Shown here: piece by piece, positions 9,098 to 18,361 of the stretch | Numbering within the stretch: the stretch's first letter is position 1 | Layout of the letters: the number at the start of each line of letters is the position of its first letter | NCBI GenBank assembly: GCA_900455085.1 | Contig: UGTZ01000001.1 | Span: 960,501-1,024,500, forward strand | Source: Providencia rettgeri | GTDB taxonomy: Bacteria; Pseudomonadota; Gammaproteobacteria; Enterobacterales; Enterobacteriaceae | Length of the DNA: 64,000 nucleotides | Reading direction: 5' to 3' | Made by a program: the position numbers and the translations under genes | The notes under the pieces: model-generated | Told to the model about the DNA's origin: nothing | Database searches by the model: none | The model's input: only the letters and a program-made list of their open reading frames with translations

Positions 9098-10171
9098 TTA
9101 GCGGAGATAATTTTTCTGTGCTTTGTTCACTTTAATAAGATAATTACGTGACTCAGCCGCTGGGTGTTTAGTGGATAAAGTTTCATACACTTCTCCAGGC
9201 TCTAAATTATTAATACGTTGTGCGGCTTGTTTTTTATCACTGTGGAAGACACGTAATACGCTACCAGCTCCGCCATTATAGGCAGTGATGACCGCATAGC
9301 GGCGTGAGGTCTGGTTGCGAATATCGCCTAAGTAGCTGTTTTGCAATATAGCTAAGTAAGCAGTGCCTGTATCAATATTTTTCTCTGGGTCAAATAAATA
9401 GCTACGGCTAGGAACACCGGATTTCCCTTGTGAGCGGAAAACATCTTTCCCTGCTGTATTTGGCATTATCTGCATTAAACCAAGTGCATCAGAACGACTA
9501 ACCGCATAAGGGTTGAAACTCGATTCAATTTGCATGATAGCGAGGATTAATGATTCATCAACACCATATTTGGCTGAAGATTTTTTAATATAAGGTAAAT
9601 ATTTATGAGCCCGTTTATCTAAATGGTTTGGTACTAGTTGCATAGTTACGGACCAAACAATATTCATACCAGACTGCCGGCGCTGCATTTTATTTTCTAT
9701 CAGATAATCAGCAAACTTTGTGGCTCGCCATTCCCAACGAATAGCTTCTCCTGTGTTATCTAGCACTTGGCCAAATAAAAAGGGTTCTTTGCTATGAGGA
9801 ATATCATTAATATCAGAATAGAGGTCAATGGAATTAGGGTCATCTCCCATTAATAAGGTGGTGACAATAGCTTTCTTTAGGTGCTGTGAAGGTTCTATTG
9901 CTGAAATTGTCTCAACCGTGATGGTTCCCGCATCAAAATTAATATGGCTACGAGTTCGGTATTCATCGGTATATTTAACGTAGTCTTTTGGGCCTGCAAT
10001 TAACACTTCTTTAATGCCCCAGATATTTTCAATATTGTGGGCAAATTGGCCCATTAAAATATCGAACCCATTGGTATCTTTGACATAATTAGGGTTAAAG
10101 TCAGATTTTTGCTTGCTAGAACAAGAAACAATTAAGGGAATTAACAAACTCAGCGTAAATAGTTTTTTCAT
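9098..10171 (-). CDS. mltC: MltC, membrane-bound lytic murein transglycosylase C
   Basis: About 357 residues, as in E. coli (359). The lipoprotein signal ends in LIPLIVSC, giving a lipid-anchored outer-membrane enzyme. A DUF3393-type N-terminal domain (NGFDILMGQFAHNIENIWG) is followed by the SLT domain from about residue 190, with the catalytic Glu in LAIMQIESSFNPYAVS, then GLMQIMP and the AYNGG motif. It cleaves peptidoglycan to 1,6-anhydromuropeptides. The GTG at 10180 is possible but the ATG at 10171 matches the usual MKK start. It follows mutY and yggX in the same direction, the standard order. Confidence 0.95.
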   Translation of the reverse strand: MKKLFTLSLLIPLIVSCSSKQKSDFNPNYVKDTNGFDILMGQFAHNIENIWGIKEVLIAGPKDYVKYTDEYRTRSHINFDAGTITVETISAIEPSQHLKKAIVTTLLMGDDPNSIDLYSDINDIPHSKEPFLFGQVLDNTGEAIRWEWRATKFADYLIENKMQRRQSGMNIVWSVTMQLVPNHLDKRAHKYLPYIKKSSAKYGVDESLILAIMQIESSFNPYAVSRSDALGLMQIMPNTAGKDVFRSQGKSGVPSRSYLFDPEKNIDTGTAYLAILQNSYLGDIRNQTSRRYAVITAYNGGAGSVLRVFHSDKKQAAQRINNLEPGEVYETLSTKHPAAESRNYLIKVNKAQKNYLR

Positions 10172-10205
10172 ACGATTCACAGTCTTGGGGCAAAAGTCTA
10201 CCTAC

Positions 10206-10496
10206 TCAGTAGGTAGACAAACAGATTATTTTTTCAGGTGTATAGCCATCAATATGGATATCATGGCCTTCAAACAAGAAATTAATCATTTCTTGTTCTA
10301 ACATTTTACGGTCATCAGGGTTCATGGTATTGAGTTTCTTTTCATTAATAAGCATGGTTTGCTTTGTCATCCACTGACTCCATGCTTCTTTTGAAATCTC
10401 GTTAAAAATACGTTTTCCTAACTCACCTGGGTAAAGCTGAAAATCTTGCCCATCTGCATCACGTTGTAAAAATGTACAAAAAATGGTTCTACTCAT
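10206..10496 (-). CDS. yggX: YggX, Fe(II)-trafficking / oxidative damage protection protein
   Basis: A small acidic protein of 96 residues (E. coli 91) with the family start SRTIFCTFLQRDADGQDFQ, in which Cys7 is the conserved cysteine, and the pattern YPGELGKRIFNEISKEAWSQW. It is proposed to hold labile ferrous iron and protect iron-sulfur proteins from oxidation. It sits 10 bp downstream of mutY, which itself has an Fe-S cluster, and upstream of mltC, probably as one transcript. The C-terminal tail is a few residues longer than usual. Confidence 0.94.
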   Translation of the reverse strand: MSRTIFCTFLQRDADGQDFQLYPGELGKRIFNEISKEAWSQWMTKQTMLINEKKLNTMNPDDRKMLEQEMINFLFEGHDIHIDGYTPEKIICLSTY

Positions 10497-10506
10497 TAAT
10501 TTTTCC

Positions 10507-11559
10507 TCAAATATCAGGTAGTAAGGCGAGCTGTTTTAGTAAACTTTCAACTGGGGCTGCAAGGCCGATAGTTGCGCCTAAGTGTAAGTTATACCAGAGT
10601 CCTTTGCCTTCATCCATGGCAGAATTAAATGCCTGAATGTTAACTTTTACAGGGATAATATCTAAATGGAAATGGCTAAATGTGTGACGGAAGGAAATTA
10701 ATTGCTCTAATTGAGTATATTCAAGGCCTGATTCTCTCAACCAATCATTGAGTTGCTCTAAAGAATTGAATTGTGGGAAGGCAAATAACCCGCCCCAAAT
10801 ACCGGATGGTGGGCGTTGTTCTAACCACACACTGTCACCGTGCTGCATAATTAGAAACCAAGCACTTTTTTCAGGAATTTTCTGTTTAGGCTTTTTGCCC
10901 GGGTAGTTTTGCCATGAATGATTGGCATAGGCCATGCAACCAAAATTAAGTGGGCACAGCTCACATTTTGGTTTACTGCGAGTACAGACCATCGCACCTA
11001 AGTCCATCATCGCTTGGTTAAAAAATTCAACTCCCTCTTTTGGCGTGACATCAGTACTGATTTCCCACAAGCGATTTTCGACTTCTTTTTTACCCGGCCA
11101 GCCATCAACCGCATAAGCTCGAGCTAATACACGTTTAACATTACCATCTAAAATAGGATAATGCTGTTTTTGCGATAAAGACAAAATTGCCCCAGCAGTA
11201 GACCGGCCAACACCGGGTAGCGCTAATACTTCATCAAATGTAGTGGGAAACGAGCCATCATATTGAGTCGCGATCACTTGTGCCGCTTTATGGAGGTTCC
11301 GAGCCCGAGCGTAATAGCCGAGTCCTGTCCATAGGTGTAAAACTTCATCAAGAGGTGCGTTGGCAAGGGCGGTAACATCCTCAAAACGAGAGATAAACTT
11401 CTCAAAATAGGGGATTACAGTACTCACTTGGGTTTGTTGCAGCATGACTTCTGATAACCAAACATGGTAGGACGATTTTTCCTGTTGCCATGGCAACGTT
11501 TTACGACCGTATTTGTGATACCAGTCAAGCACTGCAGATGAAAATTGTTGAGCTTCCAT
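10507..11559 (-). CDS. mutY: MutY, adenine DNA glycosylase
   Basis: A 350-residue base-excision enzyme removing adenine mispaired with 8-oxoguanine. The helix-hairpin-helix GhH-GPD domain contains the catalytic pair Glu37 (SEVMLQQTQV) and Asp138 (PILDGNVKRV), with LPGVGRSTAGAI as the hairpin. The [4Fe-4S] ligands form C-x6-C-x2-C-x5-C in CTRSKPKCELCPLNFGC. The C-terminal Nudix-like domain that recognises 8-oxoG (FRHTFSHFHLDI) is present. Length and order match E. coli. It is probably cotranscribed with yggX and mltC. Confidence 0.97.
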   Translation of the reverse strand: MEAQQFSSAVLDWYHKYGRKTLPWQQEKSSYHVWLSEVMLQQTQVSTVIPYFEKFISRFEDVTALANAPLDEVLHLWTGLGYYARARNLHKAAQVIATQYDGSFPTTFDEVLALPGVGRSTAGAILSLSQKQHYPILDGNVKRVLARAYAVDGWPGKKEVENRLWEISTDVTPKEGVEFFNQAMMDLGAMVCTRSKPKCELCPLNFGCMAYANHSWQNYPGKKPKQKIPEKSAWFLIMQHGDSVWLEQRPPSGIWGGLFAFPQFNSLEQLNDWLRESGLEYTQLEQLISFRHTFSHFHLDIIPVKVNIQAFNSAMDEGKGLWYNLHLGATIGLAAPVESLLKQLALLPDI

Positions 11560-11848
11560 TGATAATTTTATTTTTTATTGATATTTCCAGTCATGGCAGG
11601 AATTGCAACATAGACGAAGAGGGCTGTAAACCGCTATTGTGTTGTTTAGTGTAAAGTTAGCTAATTATCAACTGCATCCTTGTGGAAGTTTTGCTAAACT
11701 CCGATATCCATCATGCTTCAAGGGTAAGGGCACTCACTGTAACTTGGGCATTTAGGGCTGTAAATTGATAAATTTGGTAACCAATCACCTTATAAACTTG
11801 ATTGTTGGCACACTAACTTAATTGGGCATTCATTTTAGAACCTTTATT

Positions 11849-12568
11849 ATGATCAATAATGTTATCTCCCCCGAATATAATGAAGATGGGCGGGTTATGC
11901 GCCGAGTCCGTAGTTTTGTCCGCCGTCAAGGGCGTCTGACAAAACGTCAGGAAGACGCATTAGAAAAAGAATGGGCAGAAAAAGGCATCGATTTTATCAA
12001 TGAGCCTTTTGATTTTGCCAAAGTATTTAATAACTCAAATCCAGTTACCTTGGAAATTGGGTTTGGGATGGGCGCCTCATTGGTGACCATGGCATCTCAA
12101 AATGCAGATAAAAACTTTTTAGGTATCGAAGTTCATGCTCCCGGTGTTGGCGCATGTTTAGCATCAGCAAAAGAAGAAAATGTCACCAATTTACGGGTGA
12201 TGTGCCATGATGCAATAGAAGTTTTAGACTGCATGATCCCAAATGGAAGCCTTGAAATGGTTCAGTTATTTTTCCCTGACCCATGGCATAAAGCGAAACA
12301 CAATAAGCGCCGTATTGTGCAAGTTCCGTTTGCAGAAAAAATTCGTAGTAAACTAGCTATCGGTGGTGTTTTCCATATGGCAACAGATTGGCAGCCTTAT
12401 GCAGAGCACATGCTTGAAGTGATGACGAGTGTCGAAGGGTATAAAAACTTATCGCCATCAGGTGATTACGTTCCTCGTCCAGAAACAAGACCAGAAACAA
12501 AATTTGAAAAGCGCGGCCAGCGGTTAGGGCACGGTGTATGGGATTTAATGTTTGAGAGGATCAAATAA
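11849..12568 (+). CDS. trmB: TrmB, tRNA (guanine46-N7) methyltransferase
   Basis: About 239 residues from the ATG at 11849 (MINNVISPEYNEDG), equal in length to E. coli TrmB; an upstream in-frame start at 11822 would add nine unconserved residues. The SAM-binding motif LEIGFGMGASLV, the tRNA-binding RRIRSFVRRQGRLT-like segment (RRVRSFVRRQGRL), and FFPDPWHKAKHNKRRI are all present. It forms m7G46 in the tRNA variable loop. It is divergent from mutY and overlaps the yggL start (TAATG), so the two are coupled. Confidence 0.96.
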   Translation: MINNVISPEYNEDGRVMRRVRSFVRRQGRLTKRQEDALEKEWAEKGIDFINEPFDFAKVFNNSNPVTLEIGFGMGASLVTMASQNADKNFLGIEVHAPGVGACLASAKEENVTNLRVMCHDAIEVLDCMIPNGSLEMVQLFFPDPWHKAKHNKRRIVQVPFAEKIRSKLAIGGVFHMATDWQPYAEHMLEVMTSVEGYKNLSPSGDYVPRPETRPETKFEKRGQRLGHGVWDLMFERIK

Positions 12569-12900
12569 TGGCTAAACAACCACGTAGTCGTCGTTTACGT
12601 AAAAAATTACGCTTGGATGAGTTCCAAGAGTTAGGCTTTACTGTTAAGTGGAGCTTTAAAGAAGGTACGCCGATTGAGGAAGTTGACAGCACCGTTGACC
12701 AACTGATTGCAGAAGCGATTGAACCGAATGGTTTAGCATTTGAAGCAAGTGGCTATATGAGTTGGGAAGGGATCGTTTGCCTACAAAAAATTGGCAAATG
12801 TACCGAAGAGCACCGTCAAATTGTTGAAAACTGGTTAAAATCAAAAGGTATGAATGACGTCGTCGTTTCTGAGCTTTTTGATGTTTGGTGGGAAGAATAA
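12568..12900 (+). CDS. yggL: YggL family protein (DUF469)
   Basis: A 110-residue protein with a very basic start (AKQPRSRRLRKKLRLDEFQELGF), followed by a small alpha/beta domain ending in VVSELFDVWWEE. The length and the position directly after trmB match E. coli YggL, which has been reported to associate with ribosomes. Its start overlaps the trmB stop. The biochemical role is not settled. Confidence 0.9.
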   Translation: MAKQPRSRRLRKKLRLDEFQELGFTVKWSFKEGTPIEEVDSTVDQLIAEAIEPNGLAFEASGYMSWEGIVCLQKIGKCTEEHRQIVENWLKSKGMNDVVVSELFDVWWEE

Positions 12901-13010
12901 TTTTATTGAGTCAACCTCAATAAATAAACTGAACTTTCAGTCGCTTGAAGAGGCATCCAAAAATTGGGTGCCTTTATTTTCTGTTGCAAATACTATCTGG
13001 AGTCAACGTT

Positions 13011-13937
13011 TTGAGCGCCATGTTTTCTAACCAGCTACTCAACGATATCCTAGACCAAGTTCGCCCACTGATTGGGCAAGGTTGTGTTGCAAATTACATT
13101 CCTGCTTTAGGTTGTGTGCCTTCCCACCATTTAGGTATTGCTGTATCCACAATCGATGGTGATATTTTTACCGCAGGGGATGCATATCAACGCTTTTCAA
13201 TTCAATCTATTTCAAAAGTATTAAGCCTTACGCTTGCAATGACGCGTTATGAGGAAGAGGAAATTTGGAGCCGAGTAGGTAAAGAACCCTCCGGGCTACC
13301 ATTTAATTCGCTAATTCAAATTGAAATGGAAAAGGGGATACCTCGAAACCCGTTTATTAATGCGGGAGCCATTGTTATCGCTGATATGCTGCAATCACGC
13401 CTTAGCGCACCAAAACAGCGTATGTTGGAGTTTGTCCGAAAGTTGTCTTGCGAACCGGATATTAGCTATGACACAGTTGTCGCTCGCTCAGAACTGGAAC
13501 ACGCCAGCCGTAATGCGGCCATTGCTTATCTTATGAAATCCTTTGGGAATTTTGAAAATGATGTTTTAACGGTTCTCGAAACTTATTTTCATTATTGCTC
13601 TCTAAGTATGAACTGTGTTGAATTAGCGAGATGTTTTTCCTATTTAACATCGCAAGGAATGTCATCTTGCTCTATTGACCCCATCATCACACCGCTGCAA
13701 TCAAGACAAATCAATGCATTAATGATGACTTGTGGTATGTATGACGGCTCTGGTGAGTTTGCATTTCGGATAGGAATGCCCGGTAAGTCTGGCGTTGGCG
13801 GGGGTATTGTCTGCGTAGTACCAAACCAATTTACGGTCGCGGTTTGGTCACCTGAGCTAGACTCGGCGGGGAACTCTTTAGCCGGATGTGCGGCTTTAGA
13901 GCTATTATCGAAACGAATTGGGCGTTCTGTTTTTTAA
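13011..13937 (+). CDS. glsB: GlsB, glutaminase
   Basis: A serine-dependent beta-lactamase-fold glutaminase that converts glutamine to glutamate and ammonia. The nucleophile motif Ser-x-x-Lys is in RFSIQSISKVLSL, and GIPRNPFINAGAIV and GKSGVGGGIV are family blocks. Start choice: a TTG at 13011 has a good ribosome site (GGAG, 8 bases away) and gives 308 residues, the E. coli GlsB length. The ATG at 13020 is the alternative, and the longer frame from 12945 adds unrelated residues. It follows yggL and precedes yggN, as in relatives. Confidence 0.94.
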   Translation: MSAMFSNQLLNDILDQVRPLIGQGCVANYIPALGCVPSHHLGIAVSTIDGDIFTAGDAYQRFSIQSISKVLSLTLAMTRYEEEEIWSRVGKEPSGLPFNSLIQIEMEKGIPRNPFINAGAIVIADMLQSRLSAPKQRMLEFVRKLSCEPDISYDTVVARSELEHASRNAAIAYLMKSFGNFENDVLTVLETYFHYCSLSMNCVELARCFSYLTSQGMSSCSIDPIITPLQSRQINALMMTCGMYDGSGEFAFRIGMPGKSGVGGGIVCVVPNQFTVAVWSPELDSAGNSLAGCAALELLSKRIGRSVF

Positions 13938-13960
13938 TTAATGCTCTACTAGGAGATTTT

Positions 13961-14692
13961 ATGTTACGCCGTACATTAATTGCTTTTTCACTCCTTGCTT
14001 GTGCGACGAGCCAAGCTGCAGATTATAACTGTTCTGTAACACCAAAGGATGACATCTTTATGACACCCGAAAGTGTGCAAGTCATTGGTGCGAGTGGTGA
14101 TTTAAAAATTACGCCAAACGGTGAAATCACACTTAACGGTAAAAATGTGGCTGCAACAGAGGCGCAAAAGCAGCAAGCTATTCGTTACCAAGCCGATATT
14201 CGTCAGGATTTACCTTGGATAAAACAAGAATCAGAAAAAAAATTATCAACTTCAAGGGAAACGATAGACAAAGTTGTCGTTAAAGTGGTTGGTAGTGACA
14301 GCAATATCCGTAACCGGTTAACAAAATTAGAAAAAGATCTTAATGGGCAAATCAACCAAATTATTGAGACTCGTCCCAATGGTTATGTGTTTCACCATAA
14401 AGCCATGAAAACGGTTGAAACGAAAGGGCGCGAGTTAGTCAATGAAAGCTTAGGTGGTATTTTACAAGACAGTATTAACGAGATGGGACGTAAGCAATTA
14501 TTATCGGGTGGCGATGCCAATAAAGCGTTACAAGGTATGCTAGGTAACTTAGGCGGGTTACAACAAGAACTCGAATCTGAATGGAAAAAACAAGAGAAAA
14601 GCTTCCAGCAATTCGGCCAACAAGTTTGTTCTAAAGTGACTTCAATAGAGCAACAACGCGTCTCATTACTTAATTCAATCAAAAGTCACTAA
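13961..14692 (+). CDS. yggN: YggN family periplasmic protein (DUF2884)
   Basis: About 243 residues from the ATG at 13961, which has AGGAG nine bases upstream. It has a cleavable signal peptide (MLRRTLIAFSLLACATSQA, mature end ADYNC), so it is exported to the periplasm. A beta-rich first half contains DLKITPNGEITLNGKNV, and an alpha-helical, Gln/Lys-rich second half follows. It matches YggN in length and in position after glsB. The function is unknown. Confidence 0.88.
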   Translation: MLRRTLIAFSLLACATSQAADYNCSVTPKDDIFMTPESVQVIGASGDLKITPNGEITLNGKNVAATEAQKQQAIRYQADIRQDLPWIKQESEKKLSTSRETIDKVVVKVVGSDSNIRNRLTKLEKDLNGQINQIIETRPNGYVFHHKAMKTVETKGRELVNESLGGILQDSINEMGRKQLLSGGDANKALQGMLGNLGGLQQELESEWKKQEKSFQQFGQQVCSKVTSIEQQRVSLLNSIKSH

Positions 14693-14720
14693 TAGATTTA
14701 AAATCAATAATAACCTTATT

Positions 14721-14757
14721 AACAGTAATGTATTTTTGTACATTACTGTTTTTTTAT
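14721..14757 (+). terminator. Intrinsic terminator after yggN
   Basis: A stem of AACAGTAATGTA with TACATTACTGTT and a short T loop, followed by a seven-base T run. It lies 28 bp after the yggN stop. Confidence 0.88.
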
Positions 14758-14813
14758 TTATCTATATTATCGTTATCATCAATTTGTGTGATATTAACTC
14801 CACTAATGGGAAT

Positions 14814-14832
14814 GAAAATGAAATTGATTCTT
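14814..14832 (+). promoter_or_regulatory. Likely Fur box
   Basis: GAAAATGAAATTGATTCTT agrees at 13 of 19 positions with the Fur consensus GATAATGATAATCATTATC. A second Fur-like hexamer tract (TTATCGTTATCATC) lies about 45 bp upstream. The site is 72 bp before a siderophore-type binding protein, so iron repression is the natural reading. Confidence 0.6.
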
Positions 14833-14903
14833 ATTTGATTGACATCTAAGCCACTCACTTTACAATGCGGGTTTGGCTTAATGACTAAATTGGGATCATT
14901 TAA

Positions 14904-15854
14904 ATGAAAAAATTCATTCCTGCTCTGCTTGTTTCTGTGTTGTCATTCTCTGCGCCTTTTGCTCTTAGCGCTGAATCTACCACTTTCACTCCAAATGCGG
15001 TTACAGCACAAGGCGTTGAAAAAGTGACGATCAAACACCTATCAGGTGAAACTGAAGTCATGAAAAAACCACAAAAAGTGGTTCTGTTTGATTTCGGTGT
15101 TTATGACTCAATGCAAAAACTCGGCTTAGGTGACAAGGTTGTTGCACTACCAACTGGCAATGCTCCTGCTTATATAAAAGGCAGTATTCCTGCATCAATG
15201 GAAAACGCAGGTGGAATGAAACAACCTGATTTAGCCAAAATCGCACAATTAAAACCTGATCTGATTGTGATCACAGGTCGTCAAGGTAAGTCTTATGATG
15301 AGTTATCAAAAATTGCACCCACTATCAATTTAGGCTCTGATAGCAAACACTATATTGATTCTGTAAAAGCCAATATTAGTGTGATTGGTGAGCTCTACGG
15401 TAACCAAAAAGCGGTTGATGAGCAGTTAGTCCAATTAGATAAAGTCATCGCAGACGCCCAGAAGAAAGCGGCTGATTCCAATAAAAAAGTTTTAGTATTG
15501 ATGCATAATGACGGCAAATTAATTCCAAATAGCCAAGCCGTTGTTTACAACGTTGTGAAAGCAAAACGCGCTGACCTACCGGTTGATGAAAGTGCAGATA
15601 AAGCAAAACGCCGTGTTGTGGATACCAAAACTATTGCTCAAGCTAACCCAGATGTGATCCTGATTGTTGACCGTAGCGAAGCGATTGGTGCAGGTAAATT
15701 GGATAAAACAGTATTTGAAGATAGCAATATTCAAGAAACCAAAGCTTATAAAGATGGCAAAATTACTTACCTGCAATCTGACTTATGGTACTTGTCAGGT
15801 GGCGGTTTAGTTAGCTTAACAGAGCAAGTTAATGCGGTGGTGAATGCTCTATAA
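14904..15854 (+). CDS. Siderophore ABC transporter substrate-binding protein (YclQ/CeuE type)
   Basis: A 316-residue class III periplasmic binding protein. It has an N-terminal signal peptide (cleavage after about residue 22, PFALSA), two lobes joined by a long helix, and the motifs VVLFDFGVYDSMQKLGLGD, ARIAQLKPDLIV-like (AKIAQLKPDLIV) and DLWYLSGGG near the end. Close relatives bind catecholate siderophores such as enterobactin fragments or petrobactin. No permease or ATPase gene is next to it, so it stands alone here and must share a transporter encoded elsewhere. A Fur-like site precedes it and a terminator follows. Confidence 0.88.
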   Translation: MKKFIPALLVSVLSFSAPFALSAESTTFTPNAVTAQGVEKVTIKHLSGETEVMKKPQKVVLFDFGVYDSMQKLGLGDKVVALPTGNAPAYIKGSIPASMENAGGMKQPDLAKIAQLKPDLIVITGRQGKSYDELSKIAPTINLGSDSKHYIDSVKANISVIGELYGNQKAVDEQLVQLDKVIADAQKKAADSNKKVLVLMHNDGKLIPNSQAVVYNVVKAKRADLPVDESADKAKRRVVDTKTIAQANPDVILIVDRSEAIGAGKLDKTVFEDSNIQETKAYKDGKITYLQSDLWYLSGGGLVSLTEQVNAVVNAL

Positions 15855-15938
15855 CAGATATCTGCCACTGTCTTATTGATGGTGGCAATATGTATTACCT
15901 CAATTGTTATTCTTGTCTATTTCATTTTTATCTCTAAA

Positions 15939-15970
15939 CAAAAGCCCACTTCGTTTGAAGTGGGCTTTCA
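15939..15970. terminator. Bidirectional terminator between the binding-protein gene and hemW
   Basis: A stem AAAGCCCACTTC / GAAGTGGGCTTT with loop GTTT at about 15941-15968, between two convergent genes, with A-rich and T-rich flanks. Confidence 0.85.
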
Positions 15971-16014
15971 TCTAATTTATCAGTGAAGTAATTTATAAAT
16001 GAACCGAATAGCCG

Positions 16015-17155
16015 CTATTCTTCACCTAAAAATAGCTCTAATAGCGAATTGAGAAACAACTTTCCATGCTCTGTAATCTGCCATTCATTCACGGTTTCTG
16101 TGATATAGCCTTTAGCTAAAGCTTCATCAATAGCCGCTCTAACTGTTGATTCTGGTAACCCTGTATATTGGGTAAATTCAGCGCGTGGCATGGCTTCAAG
16201 AAGGCGAAAGCGGTTCATGAAGTATTCAAATGGTCTATCGGAAGCGCCAACGTCATAGGATTGGTGCATATAACGGCCCTCCATATAACCTCGAGGATGT
16301 TTTGTTTTTACGGTTCGTAAAATTTGACCATCTTCAAAAGAAATTTTTCCATGAGCGCCGCAACCGATACCTAAATAGTCACCAAAGCGCCAGTAATTGA
16401 GGTTGTGTTGGCATTGGTAACCGGGTTTAGCATAGGCGGATGTTTCATATTGCTGGTAACCTGCCGCACTCAATAATTTATGGCCTTCAGTGTAAATATC
16501 CCACAGTGTATCGTCATCGGGTAATACCGGAGGGCGTGAGCCAAATTGAGTGTTAGGTTCAATAGTGAGTTGGTACCAAGACAGGTGCGGAGGGGCAAGT
16601 TCAATAGCTTGGCGCAGGTCTGATAAACCTTCAACCTGAGTTTGCGCGGGTAACCCATGCATTAAATCGAGGTTAAAGCTTCTTAAATTAAGATTAGCGG
16701 CTAACTGAGCAGCACGCTTCGCTTCATCAGCGCCATGAATACGCCCTAAAGTGATTAGTTTATCGTTACCGAAGCTTTGTACGCCAATAGAAATACGATT
16801 AATTCCTGCGGCTTGGTAACCTGCAAAACGACCAGCTTCAACAGTACCAGGGTTTGCTTCCATGGTAACTTCTGCATGTGGGTCTAAATCAACTCGCTGA
16901 CGTACGCCATCCATTAAAGCTTGCATTGACTCAGCACTTAATAAACTGGGTGTTCCGCCTCCAATAAAAATAGTTTTTACCGAACGTCCTGCAACTAATT
17001 TTGCATCGGTGTCTAAATCGGCTAATAAATGCGCCACATATTCTTGCTGAGGGATCTCACCTTTAAGCGTATGTGAATTGAAGTCACAATAAGGGCACTT
17101 TTGTACACACCAAGGGATATGGATATACAGGCTCAGCGGGGGGGAATTTAAACAT
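16015..17155 (-). CDS. hemW: HemW, radical-SAM heme chaperone (frameshift near the start)
   Basis: About 379 residues. The radical SAM motif C-x3-C-x2-C lies in IHIPWCVQKCPYCDFN, and IFIGGGTPSLL and MEANPGTVE follow, as in HemW (formerly called coproporphyrinogen oxidase-like). It binds heme and an Fe-S cluster and is thought to insert heme into respiratory enzymes. The natural start is the ATG at 17155 (MFKFPPLSLYIHIPW), overlapping the rdgB stop. To read it, the G7 run at 17138-17144 must be six G; as written the frame is broken at residue ~5. An assembly error is likely because the rest is perfect. Confidence 0.93.
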
Positions 17156-17741
17156 TCTTTAGCGCATCCAACATCATTGTGAGTGCTTTTCCACGATGTG
17201 AAACGGCTTGCTTTTCTGCTTTCGTTAGCTCTGCTGAGGTGCAACCTAATTCTGGAACATAGAATATGGGGTCATAACCAAAGCCGCCTTGGCCTTTGCG
17301 TTCACGGGTGATGATACCATGCCAACGGCCATGGAATACTAATGGTGTAGGGTCTTCTGCATGGCGTAAATAAACCAGAACACAGTTGAATTGAGCCTGA
17401 CGCTGGTCGTCAGGCACATTTTTCATTGCTTCTAATAGCTTAACTAGGTTTTGCTCGTCTGTTGCTTCTTCACCTGCGTAGCGGGCAGAGTAAATCCCCG
17501 GCGCGCCACCAAGGGCATCAACGGAAATTCCTGAATCATCAGCAATTGCGGGTAGCCCGGTTTGTGCTGCTGCATGACGCGCTTTTAGGATTGCATTTTC
17601 AATAAAAGTTAAGCCCGTTTCTTCTGCGGACTCAACGCCTAATGAGGTTTGTGCGACGATATCCATCCCAAAATCACGTAGTAGGCCAGCTAACTCATTC
17701 ACTTTTCCGGGGTTACCGGTGGCTAAAACAACTTTTTGCAT
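17148..17741 (-). CDS. rdgB: RdgB, dITP/XTP pyrophosphatase
   Basis: A 197-residue HAM1-family enzyme that hydrolyses dITP, ITP and XTP to monophosphates and keeps non-canonical purines out of DNA. The substrate motif TGNPGKVNEL opens the protein. FIENAILKARHAA, ADDSGISVDALGGAPGIYSA, GFGYDPIF and SHRGKAL are the family blocks. It lies between yggT and hemW as in other Enterobacterales, and its 3' end overlaps the hemW start. Confidence 0.97.
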   Translation of the reverse strand: MQKVVLATGNPGKVNELAGLLRDFGMDIVAQTSLGVESAEETGLTFIENAILKARHAAAQTGLPAIADDSGISVDALGGAPGIYSARYAGEEATDEQNLVKLLEAMKNVPDDQRQAQFNCVLVYLRHAEDPTPLVFHGRWHGIITRERKGQGGFGYDPIFYVPELGCTSAELTKAEKQAVSHRGKALTMMLDALKNV

Positions 17742-17757
17742 TATTTAAAACTCGTTT

Positions 17758-18342
17758 TTACATAATACCAATGGAATACATCATTGCAGTCAATGATGGG
17801 TCAATCATCAGTGAGATATCTACACGCAGGTAATTCAATGCGATTAAAATAAACATCACAATCATTGCAGAGAAATCTAACCCGCCCATAGCAGGAATGA
17901 TGCGACGGATTGGCGCCATTAAAGGTTCGGTTAATTGGTATAATAAATAATCTACTGGGTTACGGCCTTGGCTAACCCAGCTTAGAATTGCACGGATTAA
18001 AATCATCCAAAAAATTAATTTACCGGTATAGGTTAATAATAAAATCAATCCCATAGGTAAAATGCTTATACCTAAAATAGGGAGTAAGTTTGTTGCCCAC
18101 ATACCAAAGATAATGGCTGCAATGGCTAAAGCAAACGCAACAACCACTGAAGCGGTATCTATCGCGCCAAAAGAAGGAATGATTCGGCGTAATGGTGCGA
18201 CGATAGGCTGTGTTGCTTTAACGACAAATTTCGAAAAAGGATTATAAAAATCTGCACGCACCCACTGCATCCATACGCGCAGTAGTAATACAAAAATATA
18301 CAGTTGGATCAGGGTAGTAACGACGAATACTAAGGTCTGCAT
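17758..18342 (-). CDS. yggT: YggT family membrane protein
   Basis: A 194-residue inner-membrane protein made of two YggT repeats. Each repeat has a membrane helix pair followed by the signature PIVAPLRRIIPSFGAIDTAS in the first and APIRRIIPAMGGLDFSAM in the second. Four to five hydrophobic segments are visible. It is linked to osmotic-shock and potassium tolerance in some species, but the mechanism is unknown. It lies between proC and rdgB, all in one direction, and is probably part of the yggS-proC-yggT-rdgB-hemW cluster. Confidence 0.92.
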   Translation of the reverse strand: MQTLVFVVTTLIQLYIFVLLLRVWMQWVRADFYNPFSKFVVKATQPIVAPLRRIIPSFGAIDTASVVVAFALAIAAIIFGMWATNLLPILGISILPMGLILLLTYTGKLIFWMILIRAILSWVSQGRNPVDYLLYQLTEPLMAPIRRIIPAMGGLDFSAMIVMFILIALNYLRVDISLMIDPSLTAMMYSIGIM

Positions 18343-18361
18343 GGTGAATTCCGCGATTAAT

